Shown here: positions 24,656-33,311 of the stretch, in pieces
How positions within the stretch are numbered: the stretch's first letter is position 1
Layout: each line of letters starts with the position of its first letter
Assembly: GCA_046297835.1 (NCBI GenBank)
Contig: JBKBHI010000008.1
Location: 62,001 to 126,000 of the forward strand
Length of the DNA stretch: 64,000 bases
Source: CAMAVH01 sp046297835
GTDB taxonomy: Bacteria > Pseudomonadota > Alphaproteobacteria > SMXQ01
Direction of reading: 5' to 3'
The notes under the pieces: model-generated
Database searches by the model: none
What the model saw: only the letters and a program-made list of their open reading frames with translations
Told to the model about the DNA's origin: nothing
Translations under genes and position numbers: made by a program

Positions 24656-25825
24656 ATGTCCTCTCTTTCGAGCGCGAAAAGCGGCGACAGCCGCGCGCTG
24701 TTCGCCGGACTCTGCGCCAGCTTCGTCGGCGTCGGCCTCGCCCGCTTCGCCTATACCCCGCTGATTCCGGCGCTGATCGGCGCGGCCTGGCTGACGCCGG
24801 CCGGCGCGGTCTATCTCGGCGCGACCAATTTCGCCGGCTATCTGCTGGGCGCGCTCGCCTCGCAAGCGGTCGGCCGTCGCTTCGGCATCGCGCCGGCGCT
24901 GCGCGGCGCGATGCTGCTGACCGGCGCGAGTTTTCTCGCCTGCACCTTTCCGCTCAGCGAGGCATGGCTGTCGCTCTGGCGCTTCGTCGCCGGCTTCACC
25001 GGCGCGCTGCTGATGGTGCTGGCCGCGCCCGGCATCGTCGCGCGCCTGCCCGCCGCCAAGCGCGGCTTCGCCAGCGGCGCGATCTTCACCGGCATCGGCC
25101 TCGGTGTCGCCGCCGCCGGCATCCTGCTGCCCCTGCTGCTGCAAGTCGGCCTGCGCGAGGTCTGGCTCGCCTTCGGCGCGATTGTCCTGCTGCTCGCCGG
25201 CTTGACCTGGAACGGCTGGCGGGAGGCCGCCCCGCCGAGCGCCGCCGCCGCTCATGCCGCCCCAGCGCGCCCGCTGCGCGCGCTCTACGTCGAATATGGC
25301 CTCAACGCCTTCGGCCTGGTGCCGCATTTCGTGTTTTTCGTCGATTACATCGCGCGCGGCCTCGGCCAGGGCGTCGAGGCCGGCGCGGGCTACTGGATCG
25401 TCTTCGGCGTCGGCGCCTGCCTCGGACCGCTGCTCGGCGGCCTGCTCGCCGACCGCATCGGCTTTCGCGACGCGCTGCGCGCCGCCTATGTTTTGCAGAT
25501 CGTCGCGGTGCTGCTGCCGCTGATCGACAGCGGACCCGCCGCACTCTCCGCCTCCGCGTTCATCGCCGGCGCGGCGCTGCCCGGCGTCGTCGCCTTGACC
25601 ATGGGCCGCACGCAGGAGCTGACGCCCGACGATGCGGCGCGGCGTCATGCCTGGCGCGTCTGCACCATCACCTTCGCGGTCGCTCAAGCGGCGGCCGGCT
25701 ATCTGCTCGCCTTCGTCTTCGCCCGGACGGGCGATTACGCCATTCTGTTCGCGCTCGGCGGCGGCGCGTTGGCGCTGTGCCTGCTCATCGACCTCGCCGT
25801 CGTGCGCGAGAAACGTCCCCGCTAG
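24656..25825 (+). CDS. YbfB/YjiJ-family MFS transporter
   Basis: This 389-residue membrane protein has about 12 hydrophobic segments. The first contains GLARFAYTPLIPALI, the signature of the YbfB/YjiJ branch of the major facilitator superfamily. The substrate is unknown. It is followed after 15 nt by a glutathione transferase gene, probably co-transcribed. Confidence 0.88.
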   Translation: MSSLSSAKSGDSRALFAGLCASFVGVGLARFAYTPLIPALIGAAWLTPAGAVYLGATNFAGYLLGALASQAVGRRFGIAPALRGAMLLTGASFLACTFPLSEAWLSLWRFVAGFTGALLMVLAAPGIVARLPAAKRGFASGAIFTGIGLGVAAAGILLPLLLQVGLREVWLAFGAIVLLLAGLTWNGWREAAPPSAAAAHAAPARPLRALYVEYGLNAFGLVPHFVFFVDYIARGLGQGVEAGAGYWIVFGVGACLGPLLGGLLADRIGFRDALRAAYVLQIVAVLLPLIDSGPAALSASAFIAGAALPGVVALTMGRTQELTPDDAARRHAWRVCTITFAVAQAAAGYLLAFVFARTGDYAILFALGGGALALCLLIDLAVVREKRPR

Positions 25826-25840
25826 CCACAGGAGCGACCC

Positions 25841-26416
25841 ATGCGGCTCTATTACAACGTCACTTCGCCCTACACGCGCAAAGTCCGCATCCTGTTGCAC
25901 GAGCTCGGGCTGTTCGACGCGACCGAGCAGATTCTCGTCGATCCCTGGGCCGATCCGGCCGAGCTGCATCGAGCCGTGCCGGTCGGCCGCGTGCCGGCGC
26001 TCGTCGCCGACGACGGCCTGACCTTGAGCGAAAGCACGACGATCTGCGACTATCTCGACGCGCTCAAGGGCGGGGCGTTCGCCGGAGCGGATCGCTGGCG
26101 CACGATGGCGCGCGTCGCCGTGGCGCAAGGCATTATCGACGCCTCGTTCGCCATCGCCGTCGAAGGCCGCCGCCCGGAAGCGCAACGCTCGCCCGAGACT
26201 ATCGCGCGCCACAAGCGCGCCATCGGCCGCATTCTGACAGCCGCCGAAACGAAGCCCGGCCGCTTCGATCTCGGTGACATCAGCCTCGCCGCCGCGCTCG
26301 GCTACCTCGATTTGCGCGTCAAAGACGTCGATTGGCGCGCGGCGCGGCCCGATCTCGCGGCCTGGTTCGCCGAAATCGAAAAGCGCCCTTCCATGCAAGC
26401 CACCAAGCCGGCCTGA
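25841..26416 (+). CDS. Glutathione S-transferase family protein
   Basis: This 191-residue protein has an N-terminal thioredoxin-like domain (YYNVTSPYTRKVRILLHE, cis-Pro region VPALV, and SESTTICDYLD for the glutathione gamma-glutamyl site) and a short helical C-terminal domain. There is no specific class signature. The position beside a transporter, and convergent to genes for gentisate cleavage, leaves a role such as maleylpyruvate isomerisation possible but unproven. CAGGAG precedes the ATG. Confidence 0.85.
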   Translation: MRLYYNVTSPYTRKVRILLHELGLFDATEQILVDPWADPAELHRAVPVGRVPALVADDGLTLSESTTICDYLDALKGGAFAGADRWRTMARVAVAQGIIDASFAIAVEGRRPEAQRSPETIARHKRAIGRILTAAETKPGRFDLGDISLAAALGYLDLRVKDVDWRAARPDLAAWFAEIEKRPSMQATKPA

Positions 26417-26428
26417 TCCGGACGCAAA

Positions 26429-26458
26429 AAAGCCCGCCTCTTTCGAGGCGGGCTTTCT
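26429..26458. terminator. Bidirectional intrinsic terminator
   Basis: A 12-bp perfect stem AAAGCCCGCCTC/GAGGCGGGCTTT with a 4-nt loop has A-rich and T-rich flanks on the two sides. It lies between the convergent transferase and tctC-like genes. Confidence 0.85.
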
Positions 26459-26481
26459 CCTCAGGCCGCGCTTGATCGCGC

Positions 26482-27504
26482 TTATTTCATCGCGGCGGCG
26501 ACCTTGTCGATCACCGCTTTCGGCGTGTCGTAGACCGTGGCGTAAAGCTCCGCCACCTCGGCGCCGCTCATCGGCCCCTGCGGGTCGAGACCGCGCTTCT
26601 GCGCGTCGGCGATATATTCCTTGTCGGCCGTCATCTTCACGAACGCGTCGCGCAGCGCCTTCACGCGATCGGCAGGCAGGCCCGGCGGGGCCGCGATCGG
26701 CCGGCCCGCTTCCGACGGCGCGAAGATGAAGGTCATCGCCTGCTTCTGCTCCGGCGTTTTGGCGATCTCGAAGGCGGTCGGCACGTTCGGATATTCCGGA
26801 TGGCGCTTCAACGAGGCCTGCAGCAGGATGATCAGCTTTTTGTCAGCCAGCAGCTTCGGCACCGCCGTCGCCATCGAATCGACGGACGCGAAGCGGCCGT
26901 GCGCCTCGCCGCGCTCGATGGCGAGGAAGGTCTCGCGGCTGCCCTGATAGCCGGTGATGAGCTTGAACTTCGTGCCCATCACGGCATTGAGCACCTTCGG
27001 ATAGATGTCGGTGGTCGCCGCCGCGCCGGTGCCAGCGACGACGGTTTCCTTGGCGAACAGGTCCTCGACGGTCTTGGTCGGCGCTTCGTGCCACATGGCG
27101 AGCACCGAATGGGTGTTGCCGAGGCTGCCGATCCAGTTGAACTTCGTCGCCTCGAACTTGGCGTTGCCGCCCGGATTGAGCAGCGGATCGACCGCGACCG
27201 GGCCGACATAAGCGATCACCGTGCCGTCTTTCGGCGCGACGTTGTAGAGATAATTGCCGGCGACGAGGCCGCCGCCGCCCGGCATGTTCTGCGCCACGAT
27301 GTTCGGATTGCCCGGCACGAACTTGCCGTAATGCTGCGCCATAGTGCGCGCCGAGGTGTCGAAGCCGCCGCCCGGCGTGCCGGCAATCAGGATCGTGATC
27401 GACTTGCCTTTATAGAAATCCTCGACCGACTGGGCGGTCGCGGCGGGAGCGGCGAGCAACAGCGCGCCGGCGACGCCGAGCGTCGCGTGGAGAATGCGGG
27501 ACAT
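26482..27504 (-). CDS. Tripartite tricarboxylate transporter substrate-binding protein (TctC/Bug)
   Basis: This 340-residue periplasmic binding protein of the Bug/TctC family has a signal peptide ending LLAAPAATA (about residue 24) and then the conserved beginning VEDFYKGKSITILIAGTPGGG. A perfect AGGAGG precedes the ATG at 27504. Bug proteins bind carboxylates for TctAB carriers, but no TctA or TctB gene is present here, which is common for this expanded family. The upstream gentisate dioxygenase gene on the same strand suggests an aromatic acid ligand (inference). Confidence 0.92.
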   Translation of the reverse strand: MSRILHATLGVAGALLLAAPAATAQSVEDFYKGKSITILIAGTPGGGFDTSARTMAQHYGKFVPGNPNIVAQNMPGGGGLVAGNYLYNVAPKDGTVIAYVGPVAVDPLLNPGGNAKFEATKFNWIGSLGNTHSVLAMWHEAPTKTVEDLFAKETVVAGTGAAATTDIYPKVLNAVMGTKFKLITGYQGSRETFLAIERGEAHGRFASVDSMATAVPKLLADKKLIILLQASLKRHPEYPNVPTAFEIAKTPEQKQAMTFIFAPSEAGRPIAAPPGLPADRVKALRDAFVKMTADKEYIADAQKRGLDPQGPMSGAEVAELYATVYDTPKAVIDKVAAAMK

Positions 27505-27659
27505 ATATAGCCTCCTGAGGTTTCGCCGGGACGGCGTTATTCTCGTTGCCGCTATTGATAACCGCTCGTCGCCGCAGCGCAAGCCGCGACTGTCCACCAA
27601 ACCAGCGATAAATTGATTAGCCAGGCTTCACAGTTCGGCCGCCGTCGCCCCGAATCCCG

Positions 27660-28706
27660 TCAAATCCGGGGCCGTTCCTCGTAAAAGGCCAGCTTTTTCT
27701 GCAGCGGCGCGTCGTCGATGCGGATCATTCGGGCCGGAGCCGCGCCGCCCGCCGCATGGGTCAATTGCGCGAAGACCGGCGTGGAAAACGTGTCGCCCGC
27801 CTTCCAGGCGAAGCGCTCGCCGTTCACGGTCGAGACGCCCTCGCCCTCGACGCAATGGAATACGGCGCTCGCCGAGCGCAGCGGCGGCTGCGCCGTCTCG
27901 CCCGGACGCAGCAGCATGGCGGTGAAGCCGAGCGTGGGCAGGCAGCTCTCGCCGGTCTCGGGATTGACATAGGCCAGTTCGACGGCTTCGCCCGGCGCAG
28001 CCTGCGCCGCCAGCCGGTCGAGCGCCGCGCGCGTGCGCACCCAGGGATAGCGCATCAGCGGATAGGCCGGCTTCGGCGCGCCGTGCGCGCGCGGCGGCAG
28101 CAGGCCTGCTTCGCTATATTCGACCTGCGAAGCATCGGGCCGGTTGCGCGGCGCCTGAAGCTTGCCCTCGACGGCGTAAGAGCCTTCGAGATAGACGAAC
28201 AGCGGCAGATCGAGCGCGTCGAGCCAGATCACCGGGTCCTTGCCGTCATGGCCGTGATCGTGCCGCTGGCCGCCCGGCGTCAGGATCAGATCGCCACGCG
28301 ACATCGGGCATTTCTCGCCCTCGACGATGGTGTAAGCGCCCTCGCCCTCGACGATGATGCGCGCCGCGCTCGGCGTGTGCTTGTGCGACGGCGCCGTTTC
28401 GCCGGGCAACAGCAATTGCAGACCGCAATAGATCACCGAGGTCGCCTGCATCGCCCCGACGCCGCGACCGGGGTCGGATAGCACCAGCACGCGGCGCTCG
28501 GCCTTCTCGATCGGCGTCAGCTCGCCGGCGCGCAGCAGCAGCGGCCGGATCCGGTCGATGGCCCACAGGCAAGGCTTGGTGACGGGGCGCGGCGCGTCGT
28601 GCGGCAGCACGTTGCGCATCATCGGCCAGAGCGGCGCGACGTTCGCCTTGCTCATCGCCTCGCGGTAATCGGCGGGCAAGCTTTCGAGGGTTCCCAGTTC
28701 GGCCAC
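27660..28706 (-). CDS. Gentisate 1,2-dioxygenase-like cupin
   Basis: This 348-residue bicupin starts with GTG and has AGGAG upstream. Iron ligands are likely in SHKHTPSAARIIVEGEG (His-X-His). A second cupin is seen near residues 270-330. Gentisate 1,2-dioxygenase opens gentisate to maleylpyruvate. The length fits that family; salicylate or hydroxynaphthoate dioxygenases of the same fold cannot be excluded. It is divergent from ku. Confidence 0.85.
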   Translation of the reverse strand: MAELGTLESLPADYREAMSKANVAPLWPMMRNVLPHDAPRPVTKPCLWAIDRIRPLLLRAGELTPIEKAERRVLVLSDPGRGVGAMQATSVIYCGLQLLLPGETAPSHKHTPSAARIIVEGEGAYTIVEGEKCPMSRGDLILTPGGQRHDHGHDGKDPVIWLDALDLPLFVYLEGSYAVEGKLQAPRNRPDASQVEYSEAGLLPPRAHGAPKPAYPLMRYPWVRTRAALDRLAAQAAPGEAVELAYVNPETGESCLPTLGFTAMLLRPGETAQPPLRSASAVFHCVEGEGVSTVNGERFAWKAGDTFSTPVFAQLTHAAGGAAPARMIRIDDAPLQKKLAFYEERPRI

Positions 28707-28759
28707 GGGCTTTCTCCTATTTTCTTATATGGCGAGAATAGCATCGGCCCGCCGCCGTG

Positions 28760-28784
28760 GGAATTGTCGGGTTCGTCCGGCGTT
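28760..28784 (+). promoter_or_regulatory. EcfG-like promoter before ku (GGAAT-N16-CGTT)
   Basis: GGAAT (28760-28764) and CGTT (28781-28784) with 16-nt spacing match the consensus in 8 of 9 bases. The ku start is 55 nt downstream. Stress-sigma control of ku genes is known in some rhizobia, which supports the reading. Confidence 0.5.
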
Positions 28785-28839
28785 ATCCCCATGCTCGGCT
28801 TCATGCGCCCAGCTTCAAGCATTCGCCAGGGAGACGTCC

Positions 28840-29733
28840 ATGCCCCGCCCGGTTTGGGAAGGCCATCTGCAGCTCTCGCTCGTGTCCTGTCCGGTCGCGC
28901 TTTACAACGCGACCACGACGAGCAACGACATCTCTTTTCACTGGCTGCACAAGAAGACCAACAACCGCATCCGCATGCTGCCGCACGACCCGGAGCTCGG
29001 CGAAGTCGAGCGCAAAGATCTGGTGCGCGGCTTCGAGCTGACGAAAAACAAATATGTCGTCGTCTCGCCCAAGGAGATCGAGGAGGCCCGCCTGCCGGCG
29101 ACCAAGACCATCGACATCGAGGAATTCGTCGATGCCGCCGATATCGACCGGCTTTATTGGAACCACCCCTATTATCTCGTGCCGAGCGGCAAGACGGGGC
29201 TCGACGCTTACGCCGTCATCCGCGAGGCGATGGACAAAAGCCATAAGATCGCCCTCGGCCGCCTGGTGATGCACCAGCGCGAGCGTATCGTCGCCATGGA
29301 GCCGCGCGGCAACGGCCTGTTGCTCACGACGCTGCGCAGCCACGACGAAATCGTCGCCGAAAAGGATTTCTTCCGCGACATCAAGGCGAAGCGCGTGGAT
29401 GCCAAGATGCTGGCGATCGCCGAAAAAATCATCGAGCAGCAAGAAGCCGCTTTCGCGCCCGACAAATTCAAAGACCGCTACGAGGACGCCTTGCGCGCGC
29501 TCATCAAGCGAAAGAGCAAGGGCCAGAAGATCGTCGCGCCCCCGCCGGAGGCCGAGGACGAGGAGAAGGTCGTCGATCTCATGGAGGCGCTGAAGAAAAG
29601 CCTCGCCGGCAAAGGCGACAGCCAGAAGCGCGCCGCCCGTTTCCTGGACGCGCAGAGCAAGAAAGCGCCCGCGAAAAAAGCCCGCAAAGCCTCGACGAAG
29701 CGCAAGCCGGCGGCCAAGCGCAAAAGCGCTTAG
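28840..29733 (+). CDS. ku: Non-homologous end joining protein Ku
   Basis: This 297-residue bacterial Ku begins MPRPVWEGHLQLSLVSCPVA and has the single Ku core that binds DNA ends as a homodimer. From about residue 255 it has a long Lys/Ala-rich tail (KKAPAKKARKASTKRKPAAK), which in other bacteria helps DNA binding and threading. AGGGAG precedes the ATG; the longer upstream frame has no ribosome site. The ligD gene lies convergent, with only one base between the stop codons, so the two 3' transcripts probably overlap. Confidence 0.96.
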   Translation: MPRPVWEGHLQLSLVSCPVALYNATTTSNDISFHWLHKKTNNRIRMLPHDPELGEVERKDLVRGFELTKNKYVVVSPKEIEEARLPATKTIDIEEFVDAADIDRLYWNHPYYLVPSGKTGLDAYAVIREAMDKSHKIALGRLVMHQRERIVAMEPRGNGLLLTTLRSHDEIVAEKDFFRDIKAKRVDAKMLAIAEKIIEQQEAAFAPDKFKDRYEDALRALIKRKSKGQKIVAPPPEAEDEEKVVDLMEALKKSLAGKGDSQKRAARFLDAQSKKAPAKKARKASTKRKPAAKRKSA

Positions 29734-29734
29734 C

Positions 29735-32182
29735 TCAGGCTTTGAACTTCAGCGGCTTGCGGTCTTTCTCGAAATCGCGCCACGGATCGCTCGCCTTGCG
29801 CGCCGCAGCCAGGTCCTTCACCGAGAAGACCGGCATCTTGCGCGCCGTCTCCAGCAAGCTCCAAGCCACCGGCAGGGAAATCGGCGCGCCCGCCCGGGCG
29901 CGCGGCGACCATGGCACGATCGCCGTCGCCCCGCGCCCGTTGCGCAGATAATCGAGAAAGATTTTTCCCCTGCGCTTGGCCTTGGCCGCCACGGCGACGA
30001 AGCGCGCCGGATCGGCGTCCGTCAGCGCGTCGACGAACCGCTTGGCGAAGCCTTTGACCTGGTCCCAGCCGGCCGAGGGCGTCAGCGGCACGACGACATG
30101 CAAGCCTTTGCCGCCGGTCAGCTTGAGATAAGGCGCGAACCCGAGATCGGCCAGATGCTCGCGCACCTCCAGCGTCGCGCGCTTGAGATCGGCGAAGGAC
30201 ACCGCCGGATCGGGATCGAGGTCGATGACGATCTGATCCGGCCGCTCGATATCGCCGGCCATCGCGCCCCAGACATGAATCTCCGCCGTGCCGAGCTGGG
30301 CCAGCGCTTCCAGCCCTTCGGCGCGGTTGACCATGAGGTAGGGCCGCCGCTCCTTCGATAGCGCGACCTCCTCGATCAGCGCCGACATGCCTTTCATGCG
30401 ATGGCGCTGGAAAATTTGCTGCGCCCCGATGCCGTCCGGCACCCGCAAGATCGAGATCGGCCGGCCGCCGACGAACCGCATCATCTCCGCGCCGACCGCG
30501 CGGAAATAGGCGGCGAGATCGGCTTTGGTGACGCCGGCCTTGTCGCCCTTCTCCGCCGGCCACAACTTCTTGTCGGGATTGGTCAGTTTGACCGCGCTCG
30601 CGCCGGCGGGCTCCGGAGCCGCGCGGTCTTGCGCGACATCCTTCGCCGCCTTGTCGTCGCGCAATCCCTTGAACGACGCCTGACGCAAGATGCCTTCGGC
30701 CGTCCAGCCGGCATATTCGACCTCGGCCACCAATTGAGGCTTGAGCCAGATGAGGCCTTTCAGGCTGGCCGGCTGCTTGCCGTCGAACGGCGACGCGGCG
30801 CGCTTGAGCGGCTTGAACGCCTTGAGCAGTTCCGCCGCGACGCGCTGGTTGTAACCGGAGCCGACGCGGCCCTTGTAGGCGAATGCGTCGCCGTCGGGCA
30901 GGCCGACCAGCACCGCGCCGACGCCCTTGCCGCTCGATCCCGGCCAATAGCCACCGATGACGAATTCCTCGCGGCCGCGGCATTTGGTCTTCAGCCAGTC
31001 GAGCGTGCGCCCGGAGCGATAAGCGGCCTCGGCGCGCTTCGACACGACGCCCTCGAAGGCCATGCGGCAGGCCGACTTCAGCACCGCATCGCCCGCGGCG
31101 TCGAAATGCGCGACATAGCGGATGCGGTCGGGCGCGTCGGCGAGCAATCGTTCAAGCCGCGCCTTGCGTTCGGTCAGCGGCGTCTCGCGCAGATCCTCGC
31201 CCTCCTCCGCCAGCAGATCGAAGGCGTAATAGACGAGCTTGCCGGTCTTCTCCTCGCTCAAGGCCGCTTGCAGAGCCGAGAAATCCGTCTCGCCCTTGGC
31301 GTTCAGCGCCACCGCTTCGCCATCGAGAATGCAATCGAGCAAGCCGGCGCAATCCTCGGCGATCTCGGGAAAGCGCGCCGTCCAGTCGAGGCCGCTGCGC
31401 GAGAAGCAGGTCGCTGCGCCGCCGCGCACCTGGACCTGGATGCGATAGCCGTCGAACTTGACCTCGTGCAGCCAGTCGCCGCCGCCCGGCGGATGCGCGG
31501 CGAGCGTGGCGAGAGCGGGCTTGATGAAGGCGGCTTTGCCGGACAGGCGCTTCGGTTTCTTCGCTCGGGCTCGCTTGGCGGTTTTCGGCTGAGCGCTCTT
31601 GGCGTTCTTGCCGGCCGCGATCTCCGCCATGCGCCGGCCGCTCTTGACCGATTCGTCGATCTCGGCGATCTCCGCCGCCTTGCCCTTTTTCGCGTAAGCG
31701 TCGCGATGCTTGATGAGCAGCCAGTTGTCGCGCGTCTCCTTGCCGCGCCGCCGCATCCGCACCAGCGCCCAACTGCCTTTCATATGCGCGCCATGAAGGG
31801 TGAATTTCAGATCGCCCTTCTTCAAGGCGTCGCGCGGCTTGAGGTCGCCCTCATAGTCGAGCCGGCCGCGATCCCACAATTGCACCGTGCCGCCGCCGTA
31901 TTGGCCTTCGGGGATGGTCCCTTCAAAGCCGCCATATTCGATCGGATGATCTTCGACTTCGACGGCGAGGCGCTTTTCCGCCGGATCGAGGCTCGGCCCT
32001 TTGGGCACCGCCCACGACTTCAAAACGCCGTCCATCTCCAGCCGCAGATCGAAATGGAGCCGGCTGGCGTCATGCTTGTGCACCACGAAGCGCGCGCCGG
32101 CCGCTTTGCCGCGCCGCGCGCTGCCGGCGGGCTCCTGCGTCCGAGCGAAATCGCGTTTCGCGCGATAGGTCTTGAGCGCCAT
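29735..32182 (-). CDS. ligD: DNA ligase D (PE-LIG-POL)
   Basis: This 815-residue NHEJ ligase has all three domains. The 3'-phosphoesterase domain lies at about 30-165 with HKHDASRLHFDLRLE. The ATP-dependent ligase lies at about 220-520 with adenylated Lys242 in HEVKFDGYRIQ. The primase-polymerase domain occupies the C-terminal 280 residues. The order PE-LIG-POL is that of Pseudomonas and rhizobial LigD. It starts 9 nt after the SDR stop, so it is translated from an SDR-ligD transcript that begins at an EcfG-like promoter. It works with Ku to join blunt or damaged ends. Confidence 0.96.
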   Translation of the reverse strand: MALKTYRAKRDFARTQEPAGSARRGKAAGARFVVHKHDASRLHFDLRLEMDGVLKSWAVPKGPSLDPAEKRLAVEVEDHPIEYGGFEGTIPEGQYGGGTVQLWDRGRLDYEGDLKPRDALKKGDLKFTLHGAHMKGSWALVRMRRRGKETRDNWLLIKHRDAYAKKGKAAEIAEIDESVKSGRRMAEIAAGKNAKSAQPKTAKRARAKKPKRLSGKAAFIKPALATLAAHPPGGGDWLHEVKFDGYRIQVQVRGGAATCFSRSGLDWTARFPEIAEDCAGLLDCILDGEAVALNAKGETDFSALQAALSEEKTGKLVYYAFDLLAEEGEDLRETPLTERKARLERLLADAPDRIRYVAHFDAAGDAVLKSACRMAFEGVVSKRAEAAYRSGRTLDWLKTKCRGREEFVIGGYWPGSSGKGVGAVLVGLPDGDAFAYKGRVGSGYNQRVAAELLKAFKPLKRAASPFDGKQPASLKGLIWLKPQLVAEVEYAGWTAEGILRQASFKGLRDDKAAKDVAQDRAAPEPAGASAVKLTNPDKKLWPAEKGDKAGVTKADLAAYFRAVGAEMMRFVGGRPISILRVPDGIGAQQIFQRHRMKGMSALIEEVALSKERRPYLMVNRAEGLEALAQLGTAEIHVWGAMAGDIERPDQIVIDLDPDPAVSFADLKRATLEVREHLADLGFAPYLKLTGGKGLHVVVPLTPSAGWDQVKGFAKRFVDALTDADPARFVAVAAKAKRRGKIFLDYLRNGRGATAIVPWSPRARAGAPISLPVAWSLLETARKMPVFSVKDLAAARKASDPWRDFEKDRKPLKFKA

Positions 32183-32191
32183 GGGTCCAGC

Positions 32192-33046
32192 TTAACCGAA
32201 ATGCTCCCCGCCGTTCACGTGGATCACTTGCCCCGTGATGAAGCGGGCATCGTCGGAGGCGAGGAACACGAAGGCCGGCGCGATCTCGTCGGCCGTCGCC
32301 GCGCGGCCCATCGGATTGTCGGCGCCGAACTTGGCCACGTCCTCGGCGTCGAACGACGCGGGAATGAGCGGCGTCCAGACCGGTCCCGGCGCGACGGCAT
32401 TGACGCGCACGCCCTGCTTGACGAGCGATTTCGCCAGCGCGCGGGTAAAAGCGACAATGGCTCCCTTGGTCGAAGAATAGTCGATCAGCTTGGGATTGCC
32501 CTGAAAGGCCGTGATCGAGGCGGTGTTGACGATGCAGCCGTTGTCGCGCAGATGCGGCAGCGCCGCCTGAGTCACATGGAACATGGAGAGGATGTTCGTC
32601 TGGAACGTGCGCACGAGATTCTCCGGCGTGATGTCGAGAAAGTCCTCCTCGGGAAACTGCACGGCGGCGTTGTTGACGATGATGTCCAACCCGCCGAACG
32701 CCTTGGCCGCCTTCTCCGCCGCCATGCGGCAGAAATCGCGGCTCTGCAGATCGCCCTGCACGAGCAGCGCCTGCCCGCCCGCCTGTTCGATGAGTTTCTG
32801 CGTGTCTTTCGCGTCCTTGCTCTCTTCGAGATAGATCACGCAGACATCCGCGCCTTCCTTGGCGAAGGCGATGGCCGTGGCGCGGCCGATGCCGCTGTCG
32901 CCGCCGGTGATGAGCGCCGCCTTGCCGGTGAGCTTGCCGCTGCCCTTGTAGGCGGCCGCGCTGTCGCTCGGCGGCGGCGACATGTCGTCGCGCGTTCCCG
33001 GCTGATGGTCCTGATGCTGCGGCTCGCGCTGCTTGGTGTCGGCCAT
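32192..33046 (-). CDS. SDR family oxidoreductase, general-stress type
   Basis: This 284-residue short-chain dehydrogenase has an N-terminal hydrophilic stretch (MADTKQREPQHQDHQPGTRD), then GGDSGIGRATAIAFA for the cofactor and catalytic YSSTKGA (YxxxK). It belongs to the branch of B. subtilis YhdF/YdaD-like general stress proteins. The substrate is unknown. It is the first gene of a two-gene unit with ligD and has AGGAGAT upstream. The EcfG-like motif 29 nt upstream agrees with a stress role. Confidence 0.9.
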   Translation of the reverse strand: MADTKQREPQHQDHQPGTRDDMSPPPSDSAAAYKGSGKLTGKAALITGGDSGIGRATAIAFAKEGADVCVIYLEESKDAKDTQKLIEQAGGQALLVQGDLQSRDFCRMAAEKAAKAFGGLDIIVNNAAVQFPEEDFLDITPENLVRTFQTNILSMFHVTQAALPHLRDNGCIVNTASITAFQGNPKLIDYSSTKGAIVAFTRALAKSLVKQGVRVNAVAPGPVWTPLIPASFDAEDVAKFGADNPMGRAATADEIAPAFVFLASDDARFITGQVIHVNGGEHFG

Positions 33047-33074
33047 GGCGGATCTCCTCTTTCTAAAAAGAAAG

Positions 33075-33099
33075 AACAGATCGGCCGTTCATTCGTTCC
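33075..33099 (-). promoter_or_regulatory. EcfG-like promoter before SDR-ligD (GGAAC-N16-TGTT)
   Basis: On the minus strand, GGAAC (33095-33099) and TGTT (33075-33078) with 16-nt spacing match 8 of 9 consensus bases. It is 28 nt before the SDR start codon. Confidence 0.5.
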
Positions 33100-33127
33100 T
33101 GGAAGACACACTTCATAAGGAGCAGCC

Positions 33128-33307
33128 ATGCAGCCCGACACCCCGCAGCCGGAACCCTCGATCCCGCCGCCCGAGCGCGCGCCGCCGCTCAACCCAGAGC
33201 CGCCGGCGCAAGAGCCGCCGCCGGAAACGCCGCCGCTGGACATTCCGACGGAACTGCCGCCGGCCGATCCCAGCCCGCAGCCGCAGCGCGTGCCGCCGCA
33301 AGCCTGA
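33128..33307 (+). CDS. Proline-rich small protein, 59 aa
   Basis: This ORF of 59 residues has about 25 Pro and begins MQPDTPQPEPSIPPPERAPP. It consists almost only of Pro, Glu, Ala and Gln, with no hydrophobic segment or cysteines. An excellent ribosome site (AAGGAG) lies 6 nt before the ATG, which is the main reason to believe it. It lies between divergent SDR and a convergent antiporter (4 nt between stops). Function is unknown; it is likely disordered and cytosolic. A translated reading in this region in another frame is longer but has no ribosome site. Confidence 0.6.
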   Translation: MQPDTPQPEPSIPPPERAPPLNPEPPAQEPPPETPPLDIPTELPPADPSPQPQRVPPQA

Positions 33308-33311
33308 ACGG

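Noticed and set aside
30401..33118. Plus-strand open frame of 905 codons
   Set aside because: It lies antisense to ligD and the SDR gene, which have clear domains, and its composition is typical of a GC-rich shadow frame.
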